Assembly (NCBI RefSeq): GCF_002563635.1
Contig: NZ_PDIZ01000001.1
Span: 1,922,001-1,986,000 of the forward strand
DNA length: 64,000 nucleotides
Direction of reading: 5' to 3'
From: Bacillus sp. es.036
Lineage (GTDB): Bacteria; Bacillota; Bacilli; Bacillales; Guptibacillaceae
In this document: one piece after another, positions 26,573 through 35,536 of the stretch
Layout: every line of letters begins with the position of its first letter
Numbering within the stretch: the stretch's first letter is position 1
Program-made: the position numbers and the translations under genes
Notes under the pieces: generated by a model
Told to the model about the DNA's origin: nothing
The model's database searches: none
Seen by the model: the letters and a program-made list of their open reading frames with translations, nothing else

Positions 26573-27875
26573 CATTACGACTTTCTTCATAAATATTAAT
26601 ACCAGCTTCTTCTAACATCCATTCAATATGAACGCCATAGCCTGAAGTGGAATCATTAACAAACACATGAGTAACCGCTCCAATTACTTTTCCATCTTGA
26701 ATAATGGGGCTTCCACTCATCCCTTGTACAATCCCACCCGTTTCATTTAACAACTGCGGATCAGTTACTTTAATAACCATTCCTTTTGTAGCAGGGAACT
26801 TCTGAGGAATTGAACTGATAACTTCTACATCATATTCTTTTACCTCACTACCTTTTACTACTGTTAAAATTTTAGCGGGACCTTCTTTCACTTGATGAGA
26901 TAGCGCAATCGGCATCGGCTTATCATACAGGCCTTTTTTTACTTCCTGGTTCATTTCTCCGAAAATACCGAAAGGACTGTTCCGCGTTATTGTACCAAGC
27001 TTTTGATCCGTTTTAGAAAATCTTGCTAGCTTTTCACCAGGGTGACCGTTGCTACCTTTTTCAATTGATGTTACAGAAGAGGGATAAATCTCTCCCCGAT
27101 TAACTACAATTGGCTTCTTCGTATCCATATCAGAAATAACATGTCCTAGAGCACCATATTTTTTCGTATCTGGATGATAAAACGTTAGCGTGCCAACTCC
27201 TGCTGCAGAGTCACGTATATACAACCCAATCCTGTATGCTTCATTTTGTTTATCCTTAACAGGAACCAACTTCTTACTAAGTTCTTCGTTTTCTCTTACA
27301 ATCGTCACTTCTAATGCTTGGCCATTATTTGCTGCTTTTTTTACAATTGAGCCAATGTCGCTCATTTTTTGAACGGCTTGACCATTTATCTTAGTGATAA
27401 TATCGCCTACTTGAATGTCAGCAATTTCTCCTGGTGACCGATCTCCTTGATTCGTATGAATTAAATGGTGACCAACAACGAGTACACCACGAGTGTTTAA
27501 TTTTACACCAATTGATTGCCCACCAGGTATAACTTTAAAATCAGGAAGAACTTTCACATCAACTTTTTTAATGGGAATATTTCCAACAGTTAAATCCAGA
27601 ATATCAGAACCGCTTTTGGCGCCGTTAACCGCAATTTCTTTCCCCGAAGGGTTAAGACTTGCCACTTCAGAGCTTTCAAGCGTTGCAACGGCAGTAGTAA
27701 CAGAGGATATTGTTGTTTGATCTCCTTCAAACATGATAATCTCATCTGGAATTGATAAAAATAACTGTATTGGTTTTGAAAACCCAAGTACGATTAAACC
27801 TCCAAGGAGAACTACTCCTAACAGCTTTCGAAACATCTCTATCTTCAATCCTTCACTCTCCTCGCTCTTGCTCAC
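26553..27875 (-). CDS. spoIVB: SpoIVB signalling serine peptidase
   Basis: A 440-residue S55-family peptidase, close to B. subtilis SpoIVB along its length. It has an N-terminal membrane anchor (about residues 15-35), a PDZ domain (about 130-205, [18 protein letters not shown]) and a catalytic domain with H245 in GALGHVISD and the active serine in [10 protein letters not shown]. Made in the forespore and secreted to the intermembrane space, it cleaves SpoIVFA to start sigma-K activation. The GTG at 27875 has GGAGGT directly before it with little spacing; an ATG at 27836 is an alternative start. Confidence 0.95.
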   Translation of the reverse strand: MSKSEESEGLKIEMFRKLLGVVLLGGLIVLGFSKPIQLFLSIPDEIIMFEGDQTTISSVTTAVATLESSEVASLNPSGKEIAVNGAKSGSDILDLTVGNIPIKKVDVKVLPDFKVIPGGQSIGVKLNTRGVLVVGHHLIHTNQGDRSPGEIADIQVGDIITKINGQAVQKMSDIGSIVKKAANNGQALEVTIVRENEELSKKLVPVKDKQNEAYRIGLYIRDSAAGVGTLTFYHPDTKKYGALGHVISDMDTKKPIVVNRGEIYPSSVTSIEKGSNGHPGEKLARFSKTDQKLGTITRNSPFGIFGEMNQEVKKGLYDKPMPIALSHQVKEGPAKILTVVKGSEVKEYDVEVISSIPQKFPATKGMVIKVTDPQLLNETGGIVQGMSGSPIIQDGKVIGAVTHVFVNDSTSGYGVHIEWMLEEAGINIYEESRNEKRTAS

Positions 27876-27897
27876 ACCTCCAACATGGCTGTATCTA

Positions 27898-27929
27898 TAA
27901 TTTTGCCTTGAGTGGCTGTTATTATAACC
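27898..27929 (-). promoter_or_regulatory. Forespore (sigma-F/G type) promoter of spoIVB
   Basis: GGCAAAATTA (27907-27898 on the minus strand) fits the sigma-F -10 consensus GGNRANANTW fully. GGTTA 17 bases upstream resembles the GYWTA -35. Forespore expression of spoIVB is established in B. subtilis. Confidence 0.5.
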
Positions 27930-27934
27930 TCTAA

Positions 27935-27968
27935 AAATGAAAATGCTACCCTCAGTTGGATAGCATTA
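27935..27968 (-). terminator. Terminator of recN
   Basis: A 10-bp stem with one G-U pair (27942-27951 with 27958-27967), 6-base loop, followed on the minus strand by TTCATTTTT. Confidence 0.7.
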
Positions 27969-27972
27969 CATA

Positions 27973-29670
27973 TCATGATTTAATTTGGTTTGCTTGATAT
28001 AACAATTCTTTTGCATGTTTCTTTGTAAGCTCTGTCATTTCGGCGCCAGCAATCATTCTTCCAAGTTCTTCTATTTGTTCATCTGTACTTAAATTTCCAA
28101 CACTTGTCTTTGTTCGACCTTCACCCGTTTCTTCTTTTGAAATATAAAGGTGATGATCAGCCATTGCTGCAACTTGAGGAAGGTGAGTAATAACAAGTAC
28201 TTGGGACCCGGCGGAAAGACGCTGTATCTTCTCCGCCATCGCTTGAGCAACCCTTCCACTTACACCAGTATCTACTTCGTCAAATATAATTGATGTAATA
28301 CCTTGATGTTTTGAGAAGATGGACTTCAACGCTAACATGATACGAGATAACTCGCCACCAGAAGCCGTTTTAGAAAGCTCCTTAAGCGGCTCGCCTGGAT
28401 TGGTAGAGATCATAAAATCAATATCATCTTGTCCGGATCGATGGAAAAAGTCTTTCTTACTTTCATCACGGTCATTAAAATGAATTGCAAATTCTGTTTT
28501 TTCCATATAAAGATCTCTAAGCTCATGGTGAATGGATCCAACAAGCTCACTAGCAACTTTTTTTCGCAGACCGGTCAAATTATTAGCCTCTACAGTTAAA
28601 TCAGCCTTAATACCCTTTAAGTCAGCCTGTAGCTCGTCTACGCGATCTTCTCTGTTTAATAATTCATCTACTTCATCTTCAATCGAAGCTGCATATTCCA
28701 ATATATCTTCTACCGATTCTCCATACTTTCGCTTTAATAATTGAATTTCGTTTAGTCGTTCTTCTACAAAATCCAATCGTGCGGGATCAAATTCAAGTTG
28801 ATCACGATATGTATTTAATTTACCTGCCGTTTCTTCAAGTAGATAAAATTGATTGGCTACTTCTTCATGGTATCCCTGTAGTTCTTCATCAAGGTCCGCA
28901 ACTGACTCTAGTTGTGACATCGCAAGCCCTACCCAGTCTAGTCCTTTATTATCTCCATGTAGGGAATCATAAACATCCTGAAGAGCGGTATATAGTTTCT
29001 CAAAATTACCTAATCGTAATTTCTCGTCCATTAACTGATCATCTTCATTAGGAGAAAGCTCAGCTTTCGTGATTTCTTCAAGTTGATATTGAATTAAATC
29101 CAGCCTATGAGCCATCTGCTGTTCATTCTCAGTTAAATTTTTCATTTGCTGCTGGATTTTTTTGTATCTTTGAAAGATTTCCCTGTATTCAAAAAGAGCC
29201 GGACCAATTGACCGTTCCCCAAACTGATCGAGCAAAGTAAGATGCTTATCAGATTGCATTAAATCCTGATGTTCATGCTGACCGTGAATGTCAATAAGTG
29301 TTTGACCAATCTCTCGCAAAATTCCAAGCGTCACTAACTTTCCATTTACTCGGCAGATGCTTTTACCTGTATGTGAAATATCACGGCGCAGTACCACCAT
29401 GTCATCTGTAAACTCGATTCCGACATCTTCAAGTTTTTGCACCGTTGGATGGCTTGTATCAATATGAAATAACCCTTCAATTTCTGCTTTTTTCGTTCCA
29501 TAACGAACGAATTCAGCTGAACCTCTCCCACCAACTAATAGCCCTATGGCATCAATAATGATGGATTTACCAGCACCTGTTTCTCCAGTAAGAACGGTTA
29601 ACCCACGCTCAAATGAAACGGTAATCGCTTCTATGATCGCAAAATTACGAATGGATAGTTCCGCTAACAT
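27973..29670 (-). CDS. recN: DNA repair protein RecN
   Basis: A 565-residue SMC-like ATPase: Walker A GETGAGKS at the N-terminus, two coiled-coil arms (about residues 155-370), and at the C-terminus the ABC signature ASGGELSRIML and Walker B SIIFDEVDTG. It gathers broken DNA ends in double-strand break repair. It lies 33 bases after argR, in the order argR-recN-spoIVB that is standard in Bacillus. Confidence 0.96.
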   Translation of the reverse strand: MLAELSIRNFAIIEAITVSFERGLTVLTGETGAGKSIIIDAIGLLVGGRGSAEFVRYGTKKAEIEGLFHIDTSHPTVQKLEDVGIEFTDDMVVLRRDISHTGKSICRVNGKLVTLGILREIGQTLIDIHGQHEHQDLMQSDKHLTLLDQFGERSIGPALFEYREIFQRYKKIQQQMKNLTENEQQMAHRLDLIQYQLEEITKAELSPNEDDQLMDEKLRLGNFEKLYTALQDVYDSLHGDNKGLDWVGLAMSQLESVADLDEELQGYHEEVANQFYLLEETAGKLNTYRDQLEFDPARLDFVEERLNEIQLLKRKYGESVEDILEYAASIEDEVDELLNREDRVDELQADLKGIKADLTVEANNLTGLRKKVASELVGSIHHELRDLYMEKTEFAIHFNDRDESKKDFFHRSGQDDIDFMISTNPGEPLKELSKTASGGELSRIMLALKSIFSKHQGITSIIFDEVDTGVSGRVAQAMAEKIQRLSAGSQVLVITHLPQVAAMADHHLYISKEETGEGRTKTSVGNLSTDEQIEELGRMIAGAEMTELTKKHAKELLYQANQIKS

Positions 29671-29703
29671 ATTCTCCCACCTTTAAAGATCCTCATTCAT
29701 ATT

Positions 29704-30153
29704 CTACAGCATATCAATAAACCGTTGTGATAACATCGGGGCCGCATCGGCGCTCTTACATATAATTAGAATCGTATCATCTCCGCTTATATTCCCCATA
29801 ATCTCTTCCCAGTCTAAATTATCGATTAGAGCACCGATAGCATTAGCGTTACCAGGAAGCGTTTTCATTACAATAAGATGATCCGCATGATCAATACTAA
29901 TAAACGCGTCTGTTAAAGTTCTTTTTAATTTTTGAAGCGGGTTAAAGCGCTGATCTGCTGGCAAACTGTATTTATATCTGCCGTCGATTGTTGGAACTTT
30001 AACAAGATGAAGCTCTTTAATATCTCTTGAAACAGTTGCTTGCGTAACGTTAAATCCTGCACTTTTAAGACAATAGACGAGCTCATCCTGTGTCTCAACA
30101 TCTTGATTGGCAATCATTTCCCGTATCTTGATATGGCGTTGTCCCTTATTCAT
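29704..30153 (-). CDS. argR: Arginine regulator ArgR/AhrC
   Basis: A 149-residue protein with the N-terminal winged-helix domain ([30 protein letters not shown]) and a C-terminal hexamerisation and arginine-binding domain with the GTIAGDDT-type motif, here [13 protein letters not shown]. It represses arginine synthesis and activates catabolism; the arginine transporter at 11717-13915 is a likely target. An ARG-box-like site lies in its own upstream region. Confidence 0.95.
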   Translation of the reverse strand: MNKGQRHIKIREMIANQDVETQDELVYCLKSAGFNVTQATVSRDIKELHLVKVPTIDGRYKYSLPADQRFNPLQKLKRTLTDAFISIDHADHLIVMKTLPGNANAIGALIDNLDWEEIMGNISGDDTILIICKSADAAPMLSQRFIDML

Positions 30154-30221
30154 TGTATAACCTCCGGCAAGTAAAATCTGACAGCCTTATTATATAGTCC
30201 CAAACCTTTTTTGTATAGACC

Positions 30222-30237
30222 CTCATAAATATTCACT
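30222..30237 (-). promoter_or_regulatory. Candidate ARG box upstream of argR
   Basis: Minus strand AGTGAATATTTATGAG has a perfect TGAAT left half and a partial right half (ATGAG for ATTCA). Located about 70-85 bases before the argR start, it could serve autoregulation. Confidence 0.35.
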
Positions 30238-30295
30238 TACTAAAAGAAAAGTCCAACGTTCCGAATTCAGAAAACCTGATAGAATGTTAAACGAG

Positions 30296-30324
30296 AAAAA
30301 GGACACACATCGTGTATCCTTTAT
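30296..30324 (-). terminator. Terminator of the dxs-yqxC unit
   Basis: An 11-bp stem with one G-U pair (30298-30308 with 30312-30322), 3-base loop and TTTTT on the minus strand. It includes the yqxC stop codon. Confidence 0.8.
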
Positions 30325-31127
30325 AATTTCTGATGTGCTTCTTCAACAACTTCTTCTGCAGAAGGAACATTTTTGACTTTGCTCTCCTGTTTCCAGCCAA
30401 GATATAATAGAAATTCGATATTTCCTTCGCCACCAGTTATTGGTGAATATGATATACCGTTTACTTGATATCCTTCTAGTTCAGCAAAATCCATCATTTC
30501 TTTCAGTACACGATGATGAATGTTTTTATCACGGACAATTCCTTTTTTGCCTATTTCTCCACGGCCTGCTTCAAATTGCGGTTTGACGAGGGCGATAACT
30601 TCACCTTTCTCTTTCAAAATCCCTTTTAATACAGGTAGGATTAATTTTAAAGAAATGAACGAGACATCTATTGTGGCGAGATCAGGGAGTCCTTGTTCAA
30701 AATCCTCTTTGACAGCATATCGAAAATTCGTTCTTTCTTTTACAACCACACGATCGTCTACTCGCAGTTTCCAGGCTAATTGATTGTAACCTACATCAAG
30801 TGCATAAACGAGGGAAGCGCCATTTTGAAGTGCACAGTCTGTAAAACCACCAGTAGAAGAACCAATATCTAAAACCACTTTGTTTTCGGGATCGAGAGAG
30901 AAGACGTCAATGGCCTTCTCCAACTTTAAACCCCCACGTCCAACATAACGGAGCGTATCTCCTTTAATTTGAAGAAGAATATCTTCTGGCACTTTCATAC
31001 CTGGTTTGTCCATTCTTTCCGTCTCTGAAAAGACAAGACCTGCCATAATTGCTCTTTTTGCTTTTTCTCTCGTATCAATTAAACCTCGGTTTACAAGGAG
31101 TACATCTAGTCTTTCTTTTTTTGCCAT
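30321..31127 (-). CDS. yqxC: TlyA-family rRNA methyltransferase (YqxC)
   Basis: A 268-residue protein with an N-terminal S4 RNA-binding domain (ERLDVLLVNRGLIDTREKAKRAIMAG) and an FtsJ-type SAM methyltransferase domain (VLDIGSSTGGFTDCALQNGA; catalytic K in VKPQFEAG). The family 2'-O-methylates ribose in rRNA; some members were called hemolysins. It lies 6 bases after dxs and is the last gene of that unit. Confidence 0.9.
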   Translation of the reverse strand: MAKKERLDVLLVNRGLIDTREKAKRAIMAGLVFSETERMDKPGMKVPEDILLQIKGDTLRYVGRGGLKLEKAIDVFSLDPENKVVLDIGSSTGGFTDCALQNGASLVYALDVGYNQLAWKLRVDDRVVVKERTNFRYAVKEDFEQGLPDLATIDVSFISLKLILPVLKGILKEKGEVIALVKPQFEAGRGEIGKKGIVRDKNIHHRVLKEMMDFAELEGYQVNGISYSPITGGEGNIEFLLYLGWKQESKVKNVPSAEEVVEEAHQKL

Positions 31128-31133
31128 GCTTTT

Positions 31134-33026
31134 TTATGCCCTCTTTTGTTTTGCTGGAATCATTTTCTTTGCTTTCTCAGCAATATCATCTGAAGTTAAT
31201 CCAATTTCTTTTAATAACTCACTTACACTGCCGTGTTCGATATAAGCATCGGGGATTCCCATTCGTTGAATACCACCATGCTGATAGCCACTGTCATTAA
31301 CATATTCTAGAATGGCACTACCAAATCCACCTTGGAGTATAGCTTCTTCAACTGTAAGCATCGGTATGCCATCTTGCATGAGATCTGCAATCATTTTCTC
31401 ATCTAAGGGTTTTATGAAGCGAGCGTTAATAACACGAGCTGAAATACCTTCTTTTTCTAATTTATCCGCAGCACTCAACAGATCTTGTAACGTAGGGCCA
31501 AATGACAAGAGAGCAATATCCGTACCTTCACGAATAACTTCCCAGCTACCAATTTGAATTTCCTTTAGTTCTTGATCCATCTTTGTACCAATCCCGTTCC
31601 CTCTAGGATAGCGTACAGCAATTGGTCCCTGATTGTACTTCAAACTAGTATAAACCATATGCTGCAATTCATTCTCATCTTTCGCCATCATAAGGACCAT
31701 ATTAGGTAAGTGTCTAAGGAATGAGATATCGAAAACACCTTGGTGCGTTTCACCATCTGCTCCTACAAGCCCAGAACGGTCAATCGCTAGGAAAACATTC
31801 AAGTTTTGTCTGCAAACGTCATGAACGAGCTGATCATAAGCTCTTTGAAGAAACGTAGAATAAATCGATAAAACCGGTTTTAATTCCTGAGTTGCAAGTC
31901 CTGCAGCCATTGTAGTAGCATGCTGCTCAGCTATACCAACATCAAAAAGCCTTTCTGGGAATTGTTTTTCAAATGCTTCCCACTTAGAGCCTACTGTCAT
32001 GGCTGGCGTGATGACTGAGATGCGATCGTCCTTCTCTGCAAGCTTTCGCACTGTTTCACTAACGACCTTACTATATCCAGGCGCTGCGACCTTCGGTTTA
32101 ATTTGTTCACCTGCTTCAATCTTATAAGGACTCACACCGTGCCAAACGCCAATTTGATCGCTTTCTGCAGGTTGATAGCCTTTTCCTTTTTTCGTAAGTA
32201 CGTGAATAAGGACCGGTCCTTTTGTCTTCTTAGCATATTTAATGTTTTCCATTAACGCTTCAACGTCATGACCATCTACTGGTCCAAGGTAGGTAAAACC
32301 AAGCTCCTCAAAGAAAATTCCTGAAACCAACAAATATTTCAATGCATCTTTCACACGCTCAGCCGTTGAAGCTAGCGCTCCGCCAAACGCAGGGATTTTT
32401 TTAAGTAAATACTCAAGTTCATCTTTCGCTTTATGATATTTGCCAGCTGTGCGGAGCTTTCCTAAAATGTTATGAAGAGCACCTACATTTGGAGCAATGG
32501 ACATTTCATTGTCATTTAAGATGACGAGCATATCTTTTTGTTCGTGTCCGATATGATTAAGAGCTTCAAGTGCCATCCCACCTGTAAGAGCCCCATCTCC
32601 AATAATCGCAACTACACTTTCGTCAGAGCCTTTCATATCTCGAGCAGCCGCCATCCCCATTGCTGCTGATAGTGAGGTAGAGCTGTGCCCAGTTTCCCAG
32701 ACGTCATGCTCACTTTCATTTCGTTTTGGAAAACCACAAAGACCTTTATATTTACGTAGCGTGTCAAATCTCGAAGCTCGTCCAGTGAGGATTTTATGAA
32801 CATACGCCTGATGACCAACATCCCAAATAAATTTATCTTTTGGGCTATCATAAATTTTATGAAGCACAATTGTAAGTTCTACTACGCCAAGGTTAGGTCC
32901 AAGATGTCCACCAGTTTCGGATAGTTTGTTAATTAAAAAGCCTCTAATCTCTTCAGCAAGCTCGGTCATATCGTTCATATCATAATTCTTTAGAAACTTA
33001 GGATTCTCAATCTTTTCTAAATCCAT
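31134..33026 (-). CDS. dxs: 1-Deoxy-D-xylulose-5-phosphate synthase
   Basis: A 630-residue thiamine diphosphate enzyme, normal family length. Motifs: [14 protein letters not shown] with catalytic His, the cofactor motif [18 protein letters not shown]...[12 protein letters not shown], and the second-domain [15 protein letters not shown]. It condenses pyruvate and glyceraldehyde-3-phosphate, the first step of the MEP isoprenoid pathway. It follows oapA by 18 bases and precedes yqxC by 6. Isoprenoid genes on both sides of the OLE locus are a known trait of OLE-containing genomes. Confidence 0.97.
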   Translation of the reverse strand: MDLEKIENPKFLKNYDMNDMTELAEEIRGFLINKLSETGGHLGPNLGVVELTIVLHKIYDSPKDKFIWDVGHQAYVHKILTGRASRFDTLRKYKGLCGFPKRNESEHDVWETGHSSTSLSAAMGMAAARDMKGSDESVVAIIGDGALTGGMALEALNHIGHEQKDMLVILNDNEMSIAPNVGALHNILGKLRTAGKYHKAKDELEYLLKKIPAFGGALASTAERVKDALKYLLVSGIFFEELGFTYLGPVDGHDVEALMENIKYAKKTKGPVLIHVLTKKGKGYQPAESDQIGVWHGVSPYKIEAGEQIKPKVAAPGYSKVVSETVRKLAEKDDRISVITPAMTVGSKWEAFEKQFPERLFDVGIAEQHATTMAAGLATQELKPVLSIYSTFLQRAYDQLVHDVCRQNLNVFLAIDRSGLVGADGETHQGVFDISFLRHLPNMVLMMAKDENELQHMVYTSLKYNQGPIAVRYPRGNGIGTKMDQELKEIQIGSWEVIREGTDIALLSFGPTLQDLLSAADKLEKEGISARVINARFIKPLDEKMIADLMQDGIPMLTVEEAILQGGFGSAILEYVNDSGYQHGGIQRMGIPDAYIEHGSVSELLKEIGLTSDDIAEKAKKMIPAKQKRA

Positions 33027-33044
33027 GGGAATGTCCTCCCCTTC

Positions 33045-33653
33045 TTATTTCGATTTACGGTTTCCCTTTTTCTTTTTGGATTGTTTGTCCACCATCTTAA
33101 TCTTAAATGTTTTTTCTACATAGTATAAAAATCTCCCTACTTGAAAGATGATTCCTGTAGAAAAGTGGATGGCAAACGTTTTTCCGAGCGCTTTTCCTCC
33201 AACCGTTAACGCAGCAATGACGCTTGTAAATACTACTGATATTATATATTGAAACAAAGATCCATCGCTATGTCCAAGCTGAAGTGTTAATTGGACGACA
33301 ACGGTTGCAGAGGCTGTACCGCTTATAATACCCGATATATCACCAATTACATCATTACAGAAGCTTGCAACACGATCTGCGTTACGTGTCACAAAGATTG
33401 CATGTTTCGCACCAGTAAGACGTTCTGCGGCCATCGCATGAAATGGCACTTCGTTTGCGGCAGTAGAAGCTACACCAATTGTATCAAAGAATATCCCAAT
33501 TAGAACGATCAACAGAACTACAATCATACCAATTGCCCATGAAACTCCACTTAATACCGCTGTTGATATAATTGAAAAAATAGCCGCTAACACAAGTGTG
33601 ATAACGGCAATAGCTAAACTCCAGTTTATGGATTTTGATACGGAAGCTTTCAT
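33045..33653 (-). CDS. oapA: OLE-associated protein OapA (CNNM/DUF21-like membrane protein)
   Basis: A 202-residue protein with about four membrane helices (roughly residues 10-35, 39-60, 95-120 and 130-150) and a very basic tail (KQSKKKKGNRKSK). The middle part, GAKHAIFVTRNADRVASFCNDVIGDISGIISG, resembles the DUF21/CNNM transmembrane domain of magnesium transporters. It lies between an OLE RNA gene and dxs, the place of oapA in Bacillus halodurans, where OapA binds OLE RNA and takes it to the membrane. AAGGAG lies before the ATG. Loss of OLE or OapA in B. halodurans is linked to sensitivity to ethanol, cold and magnesium; that is knowledge of the relative, not seen here. Confidence 0.9.
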   Translation of the reverse strand: MKASVSKSINWSLAIAVITLVLAAIFSIISTAVLSGVSWAIGMIVVLLIVLIGIFFDTIGVASTAANEVPFHAMAAERLTGAKHAIFVTRNADRVASFCNDVIGDISGIISGTASATVVVQLTLQLGHSDGSLFQYIISVVFTSVIAALTVGGKALGKTFAIHFSTGIIFQVGRFLYYVEKTFKIKMVDKQSKKKKGNRKSK

Positions 33654-33690
33654 ATCTACTCCTTGTCCATTATATAATCACATAAAAATA

Positions 33691-33757
33691 GGTATCCAAC
33701 TAACAGGACATCAAGGGGTCAGATCGTTTCCCCCTGTTCCCTGTCAGTTGAATACCC
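33691..33757 (-). promoter_or_regulatory. Long hairpin between OLE RNA and oapA
   Basis: In the minus-strand RNA the first arm begins at 33757 and the second ends at 33691. The outer 17 positions pair without interruption (two G-U pairs), then an internal loop, then GGGG/CCCC. The sequence after it, CCTATTTTTATG, has a short U tract. It could be a leaky terminator that sets the level of oapA-dxs relative to OLE, or a processing site that makes the OLE 3' end. The oapA start is 37 bases downstream. Confidence 0.7.
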
Positions 33758-33769
33758 CTGCTGTATTAT

Positions 33770-34380
33770 GTATCGCAGAGTGGTCACTTAAAGAGTAAAG
33801 ACTGCGGCTTAGGTCCAGTAGGTTTTCCCAGATTGATACCTCAACGTCGCCGTTCAGGCGGTTTCCCTTTACATCAATCTTAGCGTAGTCACCATGCGCT
33901 AGACTGGATTACCACTTAGTCCGCACTATAATCCCCTTTAAGTGTCACTCGGAACAGTCTAGGAGTTTTCCTCAACAGTTCCACACATTTCCTAGCCTCT
34001 TTTGCAGAGCAGATTTCATATGGGTGGTAGGAAAAAAGCGGCCGGCCGAGCTGCAAATTTCCAATAATCCATAATCCCCTCTAGCTCCACTCAAGGCAGG
34101 CTACGCTGTTCAACTGCGTTCCCATGCAGCTGCAACAGGTTCATACCCCAATTCATAGCAGGCAGCGTTAACCGCTCTGCTACAAGAATGGGCCTCCGCG
34201 GAAGCAGGGTCAACGCCCACATGCCTTTGTGGATCGCCCTGCGACCTTAACTCCCAGCATCGACCCAAGTCTGGGCGACTCAAGCCAACACCAGGAACTT
34301 CATCGATGTGCCCTATGGCGGATTTTTAGGCCCGCCTTCAGAAATGGCGAACTGACTAGAATACTGCACCACTCAGTCTT
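33770..34380 (-). ncRNA. ole: OLE RNA (ornate, large, extremophilic)
   Basis: About 610 nt with no coding capacity and much higher GC than its surroundings. Many local helices can be read: 7-bp GATTGAT/ATCAATC at 33831-33837 and 33873-33879 enclosing a GCC/GGC hairpin; TAGCG/CGCTA at 33881-33885 and 33897-33901; GGCGG/CCGCC near the 5' end. The two ends are complementary: 34368-34374 pairs with 33778-33784. Length, position directly after ispA and before oapA and dxs, and the OapA homologue match the OLE RNA of alkaliphilic Bacillus. A promoter lies just upstream. Ends are estimates, about 10 nt uncertain at each side. No covariance-model search was possible. Confidence 0.9.
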
Positions 34381-34385
34381 AGTTT

Positions 34386-34414
34386 ATTATACCACACATT
34401 AGTTTTATGCTCAA
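34386..34414 (-). promoter_or_regulatory. Sigma-A promoter of OLE RNA
   Basis: Minus strand TTGAGC (34414-34409), 17-base spacer, TATAAT (34391-34386) preceded by TGG, giving an extended -10. It sits between the ispA stop and the OLE 5' end; predicted start about 34380-34378, which yields the observed RNA length of about 610 nt. Confidence 0.8.
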
Positions 34415-34421
34415 TTATGTG

Positions 34422-35303
34422 TTAGTGGTCCCGCTCTACAATAAATTTCGCAATAGATTGTAAAGTGTCTTTTTCTACGTTAGCAGCAGTTAGATGGGCT
34501 AATCCCTCTTTAAAATGGTGATTAAGTTTTTCTTTTGCTCCGTCTAGCGTGAGAAGCTTTGGATAAGTACTTTTTTCGTTCGTTTCATCACTACCAGGAA
34601 GTTTTCCGATCTTCCCTTCTTCTCCTTCAACGTCAAGAATATCATCGCTAATTTGGAAGGAAAGACCTATGTGTTCGCCAAAAGCACGTAGATGTTCACG
34701 TTGATGACTTGTTGCATGACCAATTATTGCCCCAGCCATAATAGAGAATACAAGAAGTTTTCCTGTTTTATGATGATGAATGTATTCAAGTTGTTCTAGC
34801 GTTAATTCTTGCTTCTCCCCGTCTAAATCCGCCATTTGTCCTCCTACCATTCCGGAAGGACCAGCAGCGTGTGATAATAATTTAATCAAGTCAACTTTTT
34901 GTTCACTTGTTAAATTGGAATCTGCAATAAGTTCAAAGCTTTGGGTTAATAGCGCATCCCCAGCAAGAATTGCAGTTGCCTCTCCAAAAACGATATGATT
35001 TGTTGGTTTACCTCGACGTAAATCGTCATCGTCCATTGCAGGCAAGTCATCATGAATCAATGAGTACGTATGAATCATCTCAACCGCACACGCCACTGGA
35101 ATGGCTTCTTTAATGGAGTGACCAAATGCTTCTACGGTAGCGAGCATTAATATTGGACGGATACGTTTTCCACCTGCGTGAATCGAATACAACATCGCAT
35201 TCTTCAATGATTCCGGCATCTCCAAGCGGTCAATGTATGCGGGAAGTTCTTCATCCAACAGTTTCTTACATTCGTTCATATAGGAACTGAGATCTGAAGT
35301 CAC
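34422..35303 (-). CDS. ispA: Farnesyl diphosphate synthase (geranyltranstransferase)
   Basis: A 293-residue trans-prenyltransferase with first Asp-rich motif [16 protein letters not shown] and second motif SDDILD. The two residues inserted in the first motif (DDxxxxD) are typical of bacterial type II farnesyl diphosphate synthases. It starts with GTG overlapping the xseB stop (GTGA). Product feeds undecaprenyl and menaquinone chains. The next gene on the strand is OLE RNA. Confidence 0.95.
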   Translation of the reverse strand: MTSDLSSYMNECKKLLDEELPAYIDRLEMPESLKNAMLYSIHAGGKRIRPILMLATVEAFGHSIKEAIPVACAVEMIHTYSLIHDDLPAMDDDDLRRGKPTNHIVFGEATAILAGDALLTQSFELIADSNLTSEQKVDLIKLLSHAAGPSGMVGGQMADLDGEKQELTLEQLEYIHHHKTGKLLVFSIMAGAIIGHATSHQREHLRAFGEHIGLSFQISDDILDVEGEEGKIGKLPGSDETNEKSTYPKLLTLDGAKEKLNHHFKEGLAHLTAANVEKDTLQSIAKFIVERDH

Positions 35304-35536
35304 GCTTCATCCTCCTGGACAGAAAAACGTTTAATTTCACCGTTTTCTTCAACGATTTGATCCATTTTACCCTCAACAGATTGCAGTTTCTCATGACATA
35401 CATTTGATAAATTCATTCCTTCTTGAAAGAGTGAAATCGCTTTTTCAAGAGGTACATTACCTTCTTCCAATGCTCCGACAATTTGCTCTAACTTTTCCAT
35501 CGCTTCTTCAAATGTTACGTTCTCATTTTTCTCCAT
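35300..35536 (-). CDS. xseB: Exodeoxyribonuclease VII small subunit
   Basis: A 78-residue all-helical protein, [26 protein letters not shown], typical XseB. The ATG at 35536 is 10 bases from AGGAG; a GTG at 35545 lies within the binding site and is less likely. The start lies inside the 3' end of xseA and the stop overlaps ispA, so translation is coupled. Confidence 0.94.
   Translation of the reverse strand: MEKNENVTFEEAMEKLEQIVGALEEGNVPLEKAISLFQEGMNLSNVCHEKLQSVEGKMDQIVEENGEIKRFSVQEDEA

Noticed and set aside
33598-33798. Open frame of 66 codons overlapping the OLE 3' region and oapA start
   Set aside because: Antisense to oapA and the RNA structure, no ribosome binding site; the stretch is explained by OLE RNA and the hairpin.
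34038-34050. GCGGCCGGCCG palindrome that looks like a cloning site
   Set aside because: It lies within the OLE RNA in a GC-rich helix context with no vector sequence around it.
33690-34385. Possible group II intron or mobile element remnant
   Set aside because: No reverse transcriptase frame, no domain V-like hairpin or target-site repeats; position and OapA partner fit OLE RNA better.
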